DNA of 64,000 nt from an uncultured Croceitalea sp. (GTDB lineage: Bacteria; Bacteroidota; Bacteroidia; Flavobacteriales; Flavobacteriaceae). Location: positions 1,054,001-1,118,000 of the forward strand of contig CANLXH010000001.1 of NCBI GenBank assembly GCA_947495075.1, read 5' to 3'. The notes below the pieces were generated by a model, which was given only the letters and a program-made list of their open reading frames with translations, searched no databases and had not been told where the DNA came from. The position numbers and the translations under genes were made by a program. Of this stretch, positions 18,309 to 28,471 are shown in pieces; position 1 is the first letter of the stretch; the number at the start of each line of letters is the position of its first letter.

Positions 18309-19034
18309 ATGACAAAGCTTGTACCTTTCTTTTCTAATATGCTGTTAATTTTCTTTTTGACCACTGCACTTAAGGCCCAACACAAGCCTTTGGATAAAGA
18401 ACCTATAAAATGGTTTTCTTACATAAGTCCTGGTGAGATAAGCAATATCATTGAGTACGCAGACAAATTGGTTCTTGAAAGCATAAGCGAATTAAGTGAC
18501 GATAAAAGGCCTAAGTTAGATACCGTTCATATTATCAAAAAAGTTGATAATAATTTTTTTATCATAGAAAAAAAATCAAGAAAAGGCTTTGGGTTGATGG
18601 AGCGAACCGCTAACACGACAAGTGGGTATATCGAAATAAATGCACCTCTTGAAGCTGAGAGTATTACAGCTTTGGAGGCAAAACTAAAAGCTGGAATGCC
18701 AAGTTGGAAAAGCTTAGAATCGAGAAGGTTTTATACCGAAGAGAAATTCAATTCCCTTAAAAAAGCACCAGGACTCAATGAAATAACCCGCGAAGATCTA
18801 ATTACATCTTTAACGTGGCGAGAACCCTTAGGAACCTTGCTTAAAGCTTATGTCGAAGATAACAAGGAGAAAGGAAAGTATAAAATTTACCGTTTTATGG
18901 AAGCCTATAGAAATAAGAAACTTATTGAATTGGGCTACAATCCTTATAAAATGGTTGCCTATAATTTTGAAGAGATGTTTAATGGCGATGAAGAAATAAT
19001 TAAACTCCTGACCGAAGAAGTTACTTTTGATTAA
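18309..19034 (+). CDS. Exported protein of unknown function
   Basis: 241 residues. A hydrophobic signal peptide ends at LKAQ. The mature part is charged and mixed alpha/beta with no motif I can name. It starts 7 bp after the QEGLA gene and precedes a strong terminator, so it is probably the last gene of that operon. No cysteines or obvious metal sites are clustered. Confidence 0.6.
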   Translation: MTKLVPFFSNMLLIFFLTTALKAQHKPLDKEPIKWFSYISPGEISNIIEYADKLVLESISELSDDKRPKLDTVHIIKKVDNNFFIIEKKSRKGFGLMERTANTTSGYIEINAPLEAESITALEAKLKAGMPSWKSLESRRFYTEEKFNSLKKAPGLNEITREDLITSLTWREPLGTLLKAYVEDNKEKGKYKIYRFMEAYRNKKLIELGYNPYKMVAYNFEEMFNGDEEIIKLLTEEVTFD

Positions 19035-19043
19035 AATTTAGAA

Positions 19044-19075
19044 GTGAAGACGAGGGTAACTCGTCTTCGCTTTTT
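19044..19075. terminator. Rho-independent terminator
   Basis: GTGAAGACGAG (19044-19054) and CTCGTCTTCGC (19060-19070) form a GC-containing stem with a 5-base loop followed by TTTTT. It ends the operon from 15281 and faces the convergent DUF4139 gene. Confidence 0.85.
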
Positions 19076-19079
19076 ATAA

Positions 19080-21176
19080 CTAAAGAGATATATACTTTCC
19101 GCGTGGGTATTTGACTTTAAAAGAAAAGGTTTCTTTTTTGTTTTCTTTAGGTGCTAAATTTAGATTCCAACTTAATAAGCCTTTCTTTTTGTCATAAGAA
19201 GCACTATAAGTTTCTACATCATCTACTTTGATGTCCTTATGTTGCGATTTTGGTATTCTATCCATCAACTTTAGAGTAATGCTACTATTTTTATTATTCT
19301 TAACTTCAAGGTCATAGGTGCGGTCAAGAATACGGTTACTCCCAGTAAAAGACTTGCTCTTAAAGTTACGTTGTTGTTTTCTTGTTACGGTAATATTTGC
19401 ATCTATACCTAAAGACAGTACCATTTCTTTTTTTACAGTGTATGGGTCTAGCGTTGTTTTACCAGCATAAGTACCTTTAAAATAGATATTAGCCTCGCCC
19501 GGCAATAGTTGGTATTTTTCCCAATCCTTAAAGCTAGCAGTCAAGAATACATTTTCATTGATAATAGGTGCTGCAAAGTACTCATAGGTAGCAGGCATTT
19601 TAAAAGTGTTAATTTCAATAGCGGTCAAATCACCGTCTGAGGCTATGGAATAAGGTTTTTTAATAACGAATTTCGTATTTGTGATATCGTCTTGAATATT
19701 ACTTTTTTTAGTTGTTATAACTATCACTCCATTAGAAGCTCTGCCGCCGTAAATTGCGTTAGCACTAGCATCATTAATAGTTTCCATATTTTGAATTTCA
19801 TTTTCATCTAAATCACCTTCAGTAAAGTCTTCTATTGGTACACCGTCAATAATTACCAAAGGTTCTGGTTCTTGATATCTGATTTTCGGACTTTTATGCG
19901 AATTTCCGCTAGCCCCTCTTATGCTTATCCCAGCTGCTCTGCCTTGTATCAATTGTTCTGATGATACAGAAGAAACTGAAGCTGTATAATTTTTAGATGA
20001 AGAGCCGTAGGCTGTTACCACAACTTCTTCAAGGGCTTCGTAATCTTCCTCCATCGTAACGTTCATTACCGAAGAATAAATGGGTAGCTCTTCTGTTTTT
20101 TGACCGATATATGAGAATTGAAGCTCCTTACCGCTTGTTACATTCAGCATGTAATTTCCATCAAAATCGGTTTGAATGCCGTTTGAAGTCCCTTTCACCA
20201 TAATAGTTACTCCAGGTAAAGCTTGCCCTGATTGATCTGTCACAGTTCCAACTATTTTTTTCACTGTAGGATTATAGACATAAGCTCTTTTTTTAGTTTT
20301 AGCAGCATGTCGTTTGGTATATCTACTTGTGAAATTCAAATATTTGGTATCTAAATTTGGCTTTGACACATTATAGGTGGGATTTCCTGTAGAGAGTATC
20401 ACTTTTACATTATTCCAATCTTTCCCAGTATTTTGGTAAACATTAGCCTTGTATGCAAGGTTTAAAGGAGCGTTCAACGCTTTAGATTTAATATCATAAT
20501 TAGGAATCCAACCAGCATCTTGTATTTGGTATGATAGTTCAATAGCCAAGCTTGTTGCTACAGGAGCATCAAATTTTATAGTCAATTCACCTTGGGGTAA
20601 AGCAGGAGCATTATTTGCTTCTGCTAACTGATTTTGGATATCGTGTATATCTTTATTTAATTGATTAATGCTGAGATTTGTTTTAAAGATTTCATTTTTG
20701 ATTGCAGTTATTCTTTCGCGATAGTATTTACTAATCTCTTTAACTTTTTGTAAATCTAAAGCCTGATTATCTGCGCTAACCAATCTATTTGTAGTAATAA
20801 CTCTTTCCTCTTCCTCTAAACCTATGATTTGATTTCTTAAATAAGTAATCTCAGAAGTTATTTTGGCAATTTCTGCCTCCCAAAGTGTAGTTTTAGGATG
20901 ACTTTCAGACTTTTCCAGATAGTTAATATCATAAGACATGGCTAAAATAGAGACCGCTTGCAGACCTGAAATCTGAATGCTGCTCTCATCTATTTTATGT
21001 GATAATCCAGTAAATACTACTTCTGTAGTGCCAGAATCTAAACTACAAGTCGCGTTACGCATAATTTGTGCACCGCTCAAGTAGACAGTAACTTCTTTTA
21101 TTTTAGATGGAATTTTAGTATTGTTCGCAACTAAAAAATACGGTACTAGAAATAGAATAATAACTAACTTTTTCAT
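19080..21176 (-). CDS. DUF4139 protein with inserted carboxypeptidase-like and TonB-plug-like domains
   Basis: 698 residues with a signal peptide. Order: a DUF4140-like N-terminal domain (24-80), a coiled coil (100-190), the first part of DUF4139 (200-300), then a CarboxypepD_reg-like domain (307-377, VGTVTDQSGQALPGVTIMVKG) and a SusC-type plug-like segment (about 400-490, IIDGVPIEDF, SANAIYGGRASNGVIVITT), and finally the rest of DUF4139 (505-698). There is no 22-strand barrel, so it is not a TonB receptor. It may be a periplasmic or cell-surface protein. Single gene. Confidence 0.75.
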   Translation of the reverse strand: MKKLVIILFLVPYFLVANNTKIPSKIKEVTVYLSGAQIMRNATCSLDSGTTEVVFTGLSHKIDESSIQISGLQAVSILAMSYDINYLEKSESHPKTTLWEAEIAKITSEITYLRNQIIGLEEEERVITTNRLVSADNQALDLQKVKEISKYYRERITAIKNEIFKTNLSINQLNKDIHDIQNQLAEANNAPALPQGELTIKFDAPVATSLAIELSYQIQDAGWIPNYDIKSKALNAPLNLAYKANVYQNTGKDWNNVKVILSTGNPTYNVSKPNLDTKYLNFTSRYTKRHAAKTKKRAYVYNPTVKKIVGTVTDQSGQALPGVTIMVKGTSNGIQTDFDGNYMLNVTSGKELQFSYIGQKTEELPIYSSVMNVTMEEDYEALEEVVVTAYGSSSKNYTASVSSVSSEQLIQGRAAGISIRGASGNSHKSPKIRYQEPEPLVIIDGVPIEDFTEGDLDENEIQNMETINDASANAIYGGRASNGVIVITTKKSNIQDDITNTKFVIKKPYSIASDGDLTAIEINTFKMPATYEYFAAPIINENVFLTASFKDWEKYQLLPGEANIYFKGTYAGKTTLDPYTVKKEMVLSLGIDANITVTRKQQRNFKSKSFTGSNRILDRTYDLEVKNNKNSSITLKLMDRIPKSQHKDIKVDDVETYSASYDKKKGLLSWNLNLAPKENKKETFSFKVKYPRGKYISL

Positions 21177-21320
21177 AAGGATTGGCTTTAAATTTTATCC
21201 AAACCTAGTTTTTATAAGAGCTAGTTAAAATCAAGGATTAGTTAAGCTATATAATTCTAAAGCGAAACTGCCTTTTGAGTTAGTAAGGTTTAATTTCGAG
21301 TTTTTCTTGTTCAAAAATTC

Positions 21321-21352
21321 AAAAAAAGGCTTCCTATTTCTAAGAAACCTTT
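21321..21352 (-). terminator. Terminator of the adhesin-PorP operon
   Basis: On the minus strand AAAGG (21352-21348) pairs with CCTTT (21329-21325), with extra pairs TTC/GAA in the stem, followed by a run of seven T (plus-strand A run 21321-21327). It lies 69 bp downstream of the PorP-like stop codon. The rest of 21177-21421 holds no gene. Confidence 0.55.
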
Positions 21353-21421
21353 AATTCTGGCTTTCGGCACCTCACCTCAACTAACAGTCAACTGTTTTTT
21401 CTTACTATATAATCGGAAGGG

Positions 21422-22366
21422 TTATATTTTAAATCGCATAAAAATCTCATGTGTTCCGTTAGAGGCTTCTTGAATTTGATTTTGATTGGAAGCTTCATAG
21501 CCATAACCTAAATCTATCCAATCGATACCGGTAAAAAGTACAAGTCCTCCGATTCCTTGATCTAATTCATAATTTAACCCTGTTTCAAAACCGTTACTAA
21601 ATCTAAATACCCCTGTTAAATTAAGGTTCAGTGGCGTAGCATCAATATATGTGGCTAATACGGATGGTTTAAATTTGATTTTTTTAGATATAGGTATATC
21701 ATAACCACCTGCTAAATGTATATGATTTCTGCTTTCTCCTAAACGAGCTATTCCATCTTCCTGTTTTAGACGTTCAGAGGTTAACAAATTAGGGATAGAA
21801 AAAGCTAAGAAATATTTATACGACCGCAAGTAGAGCCCAGCTCCTAAATTTGGATTAAACCTTCCACTTATGTTGGTTAATGATGCATCCGATGTTATAT
21901 CAAAAGTTGTTAAACCTTCCAGATTAGCACTATAATTATTTCCACCTACCTTAATTCCAAAGAACAATTTTGTATCTAAATTTAAACTGATGTGGTAGGA
22001 GATATCTGCTGTTACAGCAGTTTGGTTTTCTATGAATGTTTTATCATTTATAATAGAAACCCCAACCCCTAATTTTTCCCCAAGTCCTGTACTAAAAAAT
22101 ACACTTTGCGTTTCTGGTGCACCAGGAACCCCTGACCATTGGCTATTTAGGTTTATGGCAAGCTCTGTAGTATTGGTTTTATAAATGTTGTTTGTGGCCC
22201 CCTTTTCTATAAAACCTTCATTTTCTGTCGAATCTGCACCTGCATAAGCTGGGTTTATAAGATTCATATTATACCTGTAAAATATGAAATTTGGATCTTG
22301 TTGAGCCTCTATTGTATATATGGATAACAGTGAGACTATTATTAAAGTGATTTTTATATTTCTCAT
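21422..22366 (-). CDS. PorP/SprF family type IX secretion membrane protein
   Basis: 314 residues with a signal peptide and the family opening QQDPNFIFYRYNMNLINPAYAG. The mature part is beta-rich, ending in an amphipathic strand (EIFMRFKI). PorP/SprF proteins sit in the outer membrane and are needed to secrete or attach a partner adhesin with a type B C-terminal signal. Here the partner lies immediately upstream (12-bp gap), as in SprB-SprF pairs. Confidence 0.88.
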   Translation of the reverse strand: MRNIKITLIIVSLLSIYTIEAQQDPNFIFYRYNMNLINPAYAGADSTENEGFIEKGATNNIYKTNTTELAINLNSQWSGVPGAPETQSVFFSTGLGEKLGVGVSIINDKTFIENQTAVTADISYHISLNLDTKLFFGIKVGGNNYSANLEGLTTFDITSDASLTNISGRFNPNLGAGLYLRSYKYFLAFSIPNLLTSERLKQEDGIARLGESRNHIHLAGGYDIPISKKIKFKPSVLATYIDATPLNLNLTGVFRFSNGFETGLNYELDQGIGGLVLFTGIDWIDLGYGYEASNQNQIQEASNGTHEIFMRFKI

Positions 22367-22378
22367 TTATCTTTTTAT

Positions 22379-25300
22379 TTAATAATTGATGAATAACCAG
22401 CCTTGTATAGGAGCACTTCCATTTCCTAATTGGATAGAATAGAAATAAGACCCTGCTGGTAATCTCCTTGAATTGTTTTTATAAAAAGCTTCCCAGTTGT
22501 TTTGATAACCATTGGCAGCAAAAACCTCAACACCGAGGCGGTTATATAATCTTACAACATTATTGGGATAGTTTTCAATACCTTGAATTACCCATGCATC
22601 ATTAATACCATCTCCATTAGGTGTAAATGCTTCAGCCGTATTAACGTTTTGAATAGGAGCTTGCTCTCCAATATTTGGATTATTGTCGTCAAAATCAGAA
22701 TTAGCTCCGATACCATCTCCGTCTGCATCTACACTTTCATCTGGATTGTTAGGGAAAGCGTCATCTTCGTCAACTACACCATCCCCGTCTGAATCTAATG
22801 GGGTATCATCAATGGTATCGCTTTCATCGTTGATACCATCTCCGTCAGAATCATCTCCGTTGTCATGAGTTCCATCACCATCAACATCGACATCGGATTG
22901 GTCATTTATACCGTCACCATCTGTATCCGTACCATTATCATTAACTCCATCACCATCGATATCGACATCTGCACCATCAGGAATACCATCCTCATCTATA
23001 TCTGGGTTATTATCATCTGGATCTTCATTATTTGGTAAGCCATCATTATCATCATCTTCTAAGCAATCCAATAATCCATCGTTATCCGTATCTGGTGAAA
23101 TGTCGGTTACATCCAATGGGTTACTACCACAAGTTATTTCGTCTTCGTCACTTTGGCCATCGTTATCATCGTCATCATCCTCATCATTTGGTATTCCATC
23201 TCCATCAAAATCTGTAGTTATACTATTTATGACGTCTATCATTGCCTGTACTTCTTCTAATGTAGCAGGACTACTAAATAATTCAGGATTAATGTCTATG
23301 TATTCTTGATACAAAGCTTCACTATCTGGGTCTACTCCGGAAATACCAATAATGGTCTCCAATTCTGCTACTGTTACTACGGATGGAATCACATCAGGAT
23401 TATCACCTTCGTTTCCAATCTGCGCTAACACACTATCTGAACTAACAGCTGCATTTACTGTGGTTATCATTGCTTGTACCTCTGGCTGTGTCGCAGGACT
23501 ACTGAATAAGTTTGGATTCGTATCAATGTATGCTTGATAAGCAGTTTCATTCCCCGCTATTACATCAGTAACTGCAGGTAAGATGGTCTCCAATTCTACA
23601 ACGGTTACTACGGATGGAATCACATCAGGATTATCACCTTCGTTTCCAATCTGCGCTAACACACTATCTGAACTAACAGCTGCATTTACTGTGGTTATCA
23701 TCGCCTGTACTTCCGCTTGGGTTGCTGGGCTACTGAATAAGTTTGGATTCGCATCAATGTATGCTTGATAAGCAGTTTCATTCCCCGCTATTACATCGGT
23801 AACTGCAGGTAAGATGATCTCCAATTCTACAACGGTTACTACGGATGGAATCACATCAGGATTATCACCTTCGTTCCCAATCTGTGCTAACACACTGTTT
23901 GAAATGACAGCCGCATTTACTGTGGTTATCATCGCCTGTACTTCCGCTTGGGTTGCTGGGCTACTGAATAAGTTTGGATTCGCATCAATGTATGCTTGAT
24001 AAGCAGTTTCATTCCCCGCTATTACATCGGTAACTGCAGGTAAGATGATCTCCAATTCTACAACGGTTACTACGGATGGAATCACATCAGGATCATCACC
24101 TTCGTTTCCAATCTGTGCTAACACACCATTAGAAGTTGCTGTTGCATTTACGGCATCTATAATTGCTTGTACTTCTGTTAGAATAGGTGGGTTAGTAAAT
24201 CCAGTCTCAGCAGCGATTACGGCTTGATATCCAGCTTCATTCGCTGGAATTACATTTGTAATCCCTATAATAGCAGCTAACTGAGTTGCAGTTACTGCAA
24301 CTGCATTGGCATTGTTGGCTCCACCTGTACTATCTGAATCCTCTAGCACCTCTGCTAAAGCAGCCTCAGAAGCATTTATGGTATTGATAATTGCTTGTAC
24401 CTCTGTTAGAGTTGGGGGATTACTAAATCCAGTCTCAGCAGCAATTGCAGCTTGATATTCAGCTTCATTCGCTGGAATTACATTTGTAATCCCTATAATA
24501 GCAGCTAACTGTGTTACAGTTACTGCAACCGCATTGGCATTGTTGGCTCCACCTATACTATCTGAATCCTCTAGCACTTCTGCTAAAACAGCCTCAGAAG
24601 CATTTACGGTATTGATAATTGCTTGTACTTCGGATATTGTTGGTAGATTACTAAATCCAATCTCAGCAGCAATTGCAGCTTGATATTCAGCTTCATTCGC
24701 TGGAATTACATTTGTAATACCTGTTAAAGCAGCTAGTTGTGTTACCGTCACAGCAGTACCATTACCATTATTATTACCACTCGTGCTATCAGAATCCTCT
24801 AGGATTTCTGTTAAAGTAACAAGATCACAATTTTCTGTATCCCCATTAAAGATAAAACCTCTAGAAATCATAGCATTCCGAGCGGTAATCGCAGCAGGAG
24901 TACAATAATCTAGTCCAGATACATTGACTGTATGATCAAAACCTCTTGTAGAATAATCTATGTTAAACGAATTCCATCCTATAAGGGTAGCATCATAATT
25001 AAACACATCCATTCCACAGTTTTGTAACATTGCAAAGTAATCTGGATTAATGGCTAAGTTCCATGTTGCTAAACTTTGATTAAATGCCTGAGCATTGGCA
25101 AAACATTGTCGTGCAATGACCACATTAGAAACATCCCAACTACTTACGTCTTGATTAAAAGCTACTGTTCTTGTAAAGGTTTCTTGAACTCTTGCTAAAG
25201 CTGGAGTATTCCAAGTTAAAGCTTCTCCGCCATTATTAAACAGTTCTGTATCTGCAAACATCAATCTAACATTGTTTAAAGCTTGAGTATCCCAAGCATC

Positions 25301-27601
25301 TCCTCCTTGATTTCCTCCTCCAACTTTAAGACTAATATCTCGGTTAAAAGCATCAGCGTTTTGAAACATACTCGTTGCATTAGCGAGGAGTGGTACCTCC
25401 CAATTACCAATATCCGCATTAAATGCTGCTGCATCTTTAAACATTGAAGCAGCGCTAGTTAATCTACGCATATCCCAATTACTAATATCTTGATTAAAGC
25501 TAGTATTGCCGTTAAACATATTGACCGTACTACTCACTTGACTTGTATTCCAATTGCTAATATCTTGATTGAAGCTAGTTCCTTGAAACATATTCCCCAT
25601 ACTAGTATTGGCAGAGGTATTCCAATTACCCATAGGTTGATCATAATTAGAAGCGTTTTGGAATAGGCTTGACATATTTGTCATATTTGCTGTTGTACTT
25701 ATTGTTGGGGTAGTTCGTTCCCAATTACTTAGATTTTGATTAAAATTTGTCGCACTAGCAAACATTGCACTAACAGTAGTAATAGTAGATACATTCCAGT
25801 TACCTATAGCTCCATTAAAAACCGAAGCACTTCTAAACATACTAGCAAGACTTGTAACCCCAGAAAGATCTGGTATATCTGTTGCGTTATATATAAGATT
25901 ACTTGCATTGTTAAAGGCATTTTCCATGCTAGTCCATTGGATATTTCCCCATTGTTCAATGGTTTGCAACTTATCCCTTTCTGATCTTGGATAATCTATG
26001 TTAATCTCATCACCAAAGTGAAGTCCAAAATAAATTCTAGGAAAATCTCCAGAAATACTTACGGTATAGGTGCCAGCAGTGGTATATACATGAGTAGCAT
26101 CAGCTGTTTGTCCTGTTTCTATCGTTCCATCTCCCCAATTGATGGTATAATTATATCCAGAATCAATAGTGTGTATGGTAATACTCTCGTTATCCAGAGC
26201 AGTTGCCCAAGTAGTAATAAATGGACGTTGTGTAAGTAAGGTAAAAAACTGTCCAGTATTGGTTGTTAAGTCTATATTTAGAGCTTCACCATCTGAGTTC
26301 AGAGCTATAGTTGTTTGTGCGCCTCCTGAAAAATCTCCATCATCATCAAATACTAGTGTTGCCAAATTATCAAAGCCATCAAAAGCTAAACTTATGGTGC
26401 TTATTCCATTCGTGTTTGTTAGTTTCCACTCTCTATCAATACGCGCTCCCAAAACTCCGCTAGGCGATTCTAAACTGGTACGCATGGTAGGATCTCCTCC
26501 ATCATTGGCAATGACTAAAAATTGCTTATCTGTACCGAGTGAAGTACGGCCTCCATCATTGTTGGCCGCTATAAAATCATTGTCATTGGCGAGTGTAAGA
26601 ATGGCTCCTGTATTGACCGATTTAGCTACTCGTTGGTCTAAATCTGAAGCATCATCACGACCAATACCAAAGATGTCGCTATTGTAAGTATTAGCACTCG
26701 TGCCATCATGAGCATCAAAGACTACTGTTCCATCTGATGCTAAATAATCTCCTGTACCATCATTACTTGTTACCGTATTTTGGTTTAAACTAATACCATA
26801 TTTAATAGCCAAATACGATTCAATTTTTTGACGATCTGTTGGCGAACCTGCTTCAGCATCATATACAATTGCTTCTGCCAATCGACCTTGAAAATTGTTA
26901 CCTCCTCGTCCACCTCGTCCTATTGCTGCATTTCCTAAAACATTGTCTAAATCAAGGTTGTCATTCGTATTTGATGCTATAGAAACCCCATTTAGGTTTA
27001 TATTTCTTCCACTACCTTGAGTATAACTCATGTGTACTACATAGATATCATCAAGCACAAAGGCATTGTTTCCAGAGTTAAGTCCTCCATTTGACCAATT
27101 CCCTGATATTCTATTATTAGCTCTATAGCCAAAGTGCCAACGATTACCAGGATTACTACCTCTACCAAAAGAAATCACCCAATTGTTATTTGTAGACCTT
27201 CCTGGAGAAGACACCATATATAACTCTGCAGAACTATTACCATTGGGTAATGGTGTACCTGCTAATGCAAAGGCATCAGTAGATCCATCAAAATCTATAT
27301 ATGGATTAAAATTAAAATTATTGATATTATCATTTTCAAATATAGGTGCCCCTTCAGCAGTTCCATTAAAATTTACATTGGCCTGATTTTGCCATGTGGT
27401 TATAGTTGTGTTGTCAGTCGTTATACCACCATTTTCATCTGCTCTTAACCAAAGTGTAAGGTCTGCTGCAACACCTCCTGGAGATTGCGCAAATAGCGAA
27501 GAAAGGTTAATAAAAAATATTGTTATTATAATAGAAGAAAGGTAGCTTTTATGCTTTGGTAATTTACGATTCTTTAGAATGTTTTTATAAATTATAAACA
27601 T
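22379..27601 (-). CDS. Giant type B (T9SS) surface adhesin with BspA-like and TSP3 repeats
   Basis: 1740 residues. Signal peptide, then a LamG-like domain (about 40-270), a PKD-like domain (NWGDGT..YTTAGTYTVSI, about 490), a DUF285/BspA-like region of repeated MF..A..FNQDISNW units (about 550-860), two families of 76-77-residue repeats (about 930-1450), Asp-rich thrombospondin type 3 calcium repeats (DGDGIPND.., 1460-1650) and a C-terminal type B sorting domain (EAFTPNGDGINDAWVIQG, final 85 residues). It should be exported by the type IX system with the adjacent PorP/SprF protein and act in adhesion or gliding. Confidence 0.87.
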   Translation of the reverse strand: MFIIYKNILKNRKLPKHKSYLSSIIITIFFINLSSLFAQSPGGVAADLTLWLRADENGGITTDNTTITTWQNQANVNFNGTAEGAPIFENDNINNFNFNPYIDFDGSTDAFALAGTPLPNGNSSAELYMVSSPGRSTNNNWVISFGRGSNPGNRWHFGYRANNRISGNWSNGGLNSGNNAFVLDDIYVVHMSYTQGSGRNINLNGVSIASNTNDNLDLDNVLGNAAIGRGGRGGNNFQGRLAEAIVYDAEAGSPTDRQKIESYLAIKYGISLNQNTVTSNDGTGDYLASDGTVVFDAHDGTSANTYNSDIFGIGRDDASDLDQRVAKSVNTGAILTLANDNDFIAANNDGGRTSLGTDKQFLVIANDGGDPTMRTSLESPSGVLGARIDREWKLTNTNGISTISLAFDGFDNLATLVFDDDGDFSGGAQTTIALNSDGEALNIDLTTNTGQFFTLLTQRPFITTWATALDNESITIHTIDSGYNYTINWGDGTIETGQTADATHVYTTAGTYTVSISGDFPRIYFGLHFGDEINIDYPRSERDKLQTIEQWGNIQWTSMENAFNNASNLIYNATDIPDLSGVTSLASMFRSASVFNGAIGNWNVSTITTVSAMFASATNFNQNLSNWERTTPTISTTANMTNMSSLFQNASNYDQPMGNWNTSANTSMGNMFQGTSFNQDISNWNTSQVSSTVNMFNGNTSFNQDISNWDMRRLTSAASMFKDAAAFNADIGNWEVPLLANATSMFQNADAFNRDISLKVGGGNQGGDAWDTQALNNVRLMFADTELFNNGGEALTWNTPALARVQETFTRTVAFNQDVSSWDVSNVVIARQCFANAQAFNQSLATWNLAINPDYFAMLQNCGMDVFNYDATLIGWNSFNIDYSTRGFDHTVNVSGLDYCTPAAITARNAMISRGFIFNGDTENCDLVTLTEILEDSDSTSGNNNGNGTAVTVTQLAALTGITNVIPANEAEYQAAIAAEIGFSNLPTISEVQAIINTVNASEAVLAEVLEDSDSIGGANNANAVAVTVTQLAAIIGITNVIPANEAEYQAAIAAETGFSNPPTLTEVQAIINTINASEAALAEVLEDSDSTGGANNANAVAVTATQLAAIIGITNVIPANEAGYQAVIAAETGFTNPPILTEVQAIIDAVNATATSNGVLAQIGNEGDDPDVIPSVVTVVELEIILPAVTDVIAGNETAYQAYIDANPNLFSSPATQAEVQAMITTVNAAVISNSVLAQIGNEGDNPDVIPSVVTVVELEIILPAVTDVIAGNETAYQAYIDANPNLFSSPATQAEVQAMITTVNAAVSSDSVLAQIGNEGDNPDVIPSVVTVVELETILPAVTDVIAGNETAYQAYIDTNPNLFSSPATQPEVQAMITTVNAAVSSDSVLAQIGNEGDNPDVIPSVVTVAELETIIGISGVDPDSEALYQEYIDINPELFSSPATLEEVQAMIDVINSITTDFDGDGIPNDEDDDDDNDGQSDEDEITCGSNPLDVTDISPDTDNDGLLDCLEDDDNDGLPNNEDPDDNNPDIDEDGIPDGADVDIDGDGVNDNGTDTDGDGINDQSDVDVDGDGTHDNGDDSDGDGINDESDTIDDTPLDSDGDGVVDEDDAFPNNPDESVDADGDGIGANSDFDDNNPNIGEQAPIQNVNTAEAFTPNGDGINDAWVIQGIENYPNNVVRLYNRLGVEVFAANGYQNNWEAFYKNNSRRLPAGSYFYSIQLGNGSAPIQGWLFINY
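23381..24125 (-). repeat. Four tandem 231-bp coding repeats
   Basis: The marker GGATGGAATC recurs at 23381, 23612, 23843 and 24074, exactly 231 bp (77 codons) apart. Neighbouring units are almost identical in DNA; the end units are more diverged. They encode VLAQIGNEGD.PDVIPSVVTV modules of the adhesin. Near-identity suggests recent unequal crossing-over. Confidence 0.9.
24331..24800 (-). repeat. Three 228-bp coding repeats
   Basis: The marker TATCTGAATC (TATCAGAATC in the third) recurs at 24331, 24559 and 24787, 228 bp (76 codons) apart. They encode LAEVLEDSDS...NANAVAVT modules, distantly similar in layout to the adjacent 77-residue repeats, so both families probably share an ancestor. Confidence 0.85.
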
Positions 27602-27885
27602 AGAGTTAGTTTTTTATTTTAACGTAATTACCTACATCTATGTATTCTAAATCTTACAAATGTTGTAAACAAACATTTTTTTGTTGCAAAAATGATATTT
27701 AATGTTGAGAGGTATTATGTAAGTTTAAAAAATACTGTAAATCAATACTTTAAACACATGCTATTAAGAATTGATTTTTAATAGCATTTAATTAAACAAT
27801 CTTTTTGTAAGAAATATATCTTTCTTAAATCAAAGGAAGGTAGCATGTTATTAGGTATAAGAATTATACTTATAGGTAAGAAAAT

Positions 27886-28293
27886 CTATTGTAAAAACTT
27901 CGCTTGTAATTCTGGTGTTGGAATCATACAAGCATCTTTTTTGCCATACCATTTGTAACGATTGCGAGCTATAAAATCGTAAATAAGATTTCTAAGACCC
28001 TTTGGAAGGATATAAAGTATAGAAGAAAGCGTACGATATCCTTTTAAATCTTTGCCAATTCCTAAGGCGGCATCAGATTTAGTATAGTAAGCGATACCAG
28101 GCTCAATAAGAATAATAGAATCTATATTCGTAATATCAATACCTCTTTCAGAAGTGAGTTGTCGTCCAATTTTACTCTGTAAAGGAGCAAAACGAAAGTT
28201 GTCTTGTTTATCGTGTTTAATAACAAATTGTACAACCCCATTACATAGGTTACAAACCCCATCAAAGAGAATTATTTTCTTATTGTTTTTCAC
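27886..28293 (-). CDS. DCC family thiol-disulfide oxidoreductase
   Basis: 135 residues from GTG 28293: KIILFDGVCNLCNGVVQF holds the DxxCxxC motif that names the DCC family. An upstream start (28371) would add 26 non-conserved residues and lies upstream of the promoter. Members are small thioredoxin-like proteins of uncertain role. A TATCTTTG element ends only 4 bp before the GTG, so the mRNA may be nearly leaderless. The preceding gap 27602-27885 holds only AT-rich inverted repeats and no gene. Confidence 0.75.
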   Translation of the reverse strand: MKNNKKIILFDGVCNLCNGVVQFVIKHDKQDNFRFAPLQSKIGRQLTSERGIDITNIDSIILIEPGIAYYTKSDAALGIGKDLKGYRTLSSILYILPKGLRNLIYDFIARNRYKWYGKKDACMIPTPELQAKFLQ

Positions 28294-28297
28294 AATG

Positions 28298-28305
28298 CAA
28301 AGATA
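28298..28305 (-). promoter_or_regulatory. -7 element abutting the DCC gene start
   Basis: Reads TATCTTTG on the minus strand, an exact consensus match. With only CATT between it and the GTG, transcription would begin at or inside the start codon. Confidence 0.45.
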
Positions 28306-28471
28306 CGCTAGGGCTTGACGAACACCTAAATTTATAATGTATTTAAAAAATTGGATTAATTGATTTAACAACTTGGGAATTGGTTGTTATTCTTACTAAA
28401 GTAGGGGTTCTTTTATTAAGTATCAGCTTTATTTTATCTTGAACAAAGTAGAAAGGCTCGACCAGACATTC

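Noticed and set aside
22583..24227. Several plus-strand frames within the adhesin gene
   Set aside because: They repeat with the 231-bp period and are antisense shadows of the repetitive coding sequence.
23100..28000. CRISPR-like regular repeats
   Set aside because: The regular 228/231-bp spacing is in-frame protein repeats, not short repeats with unique spacers.
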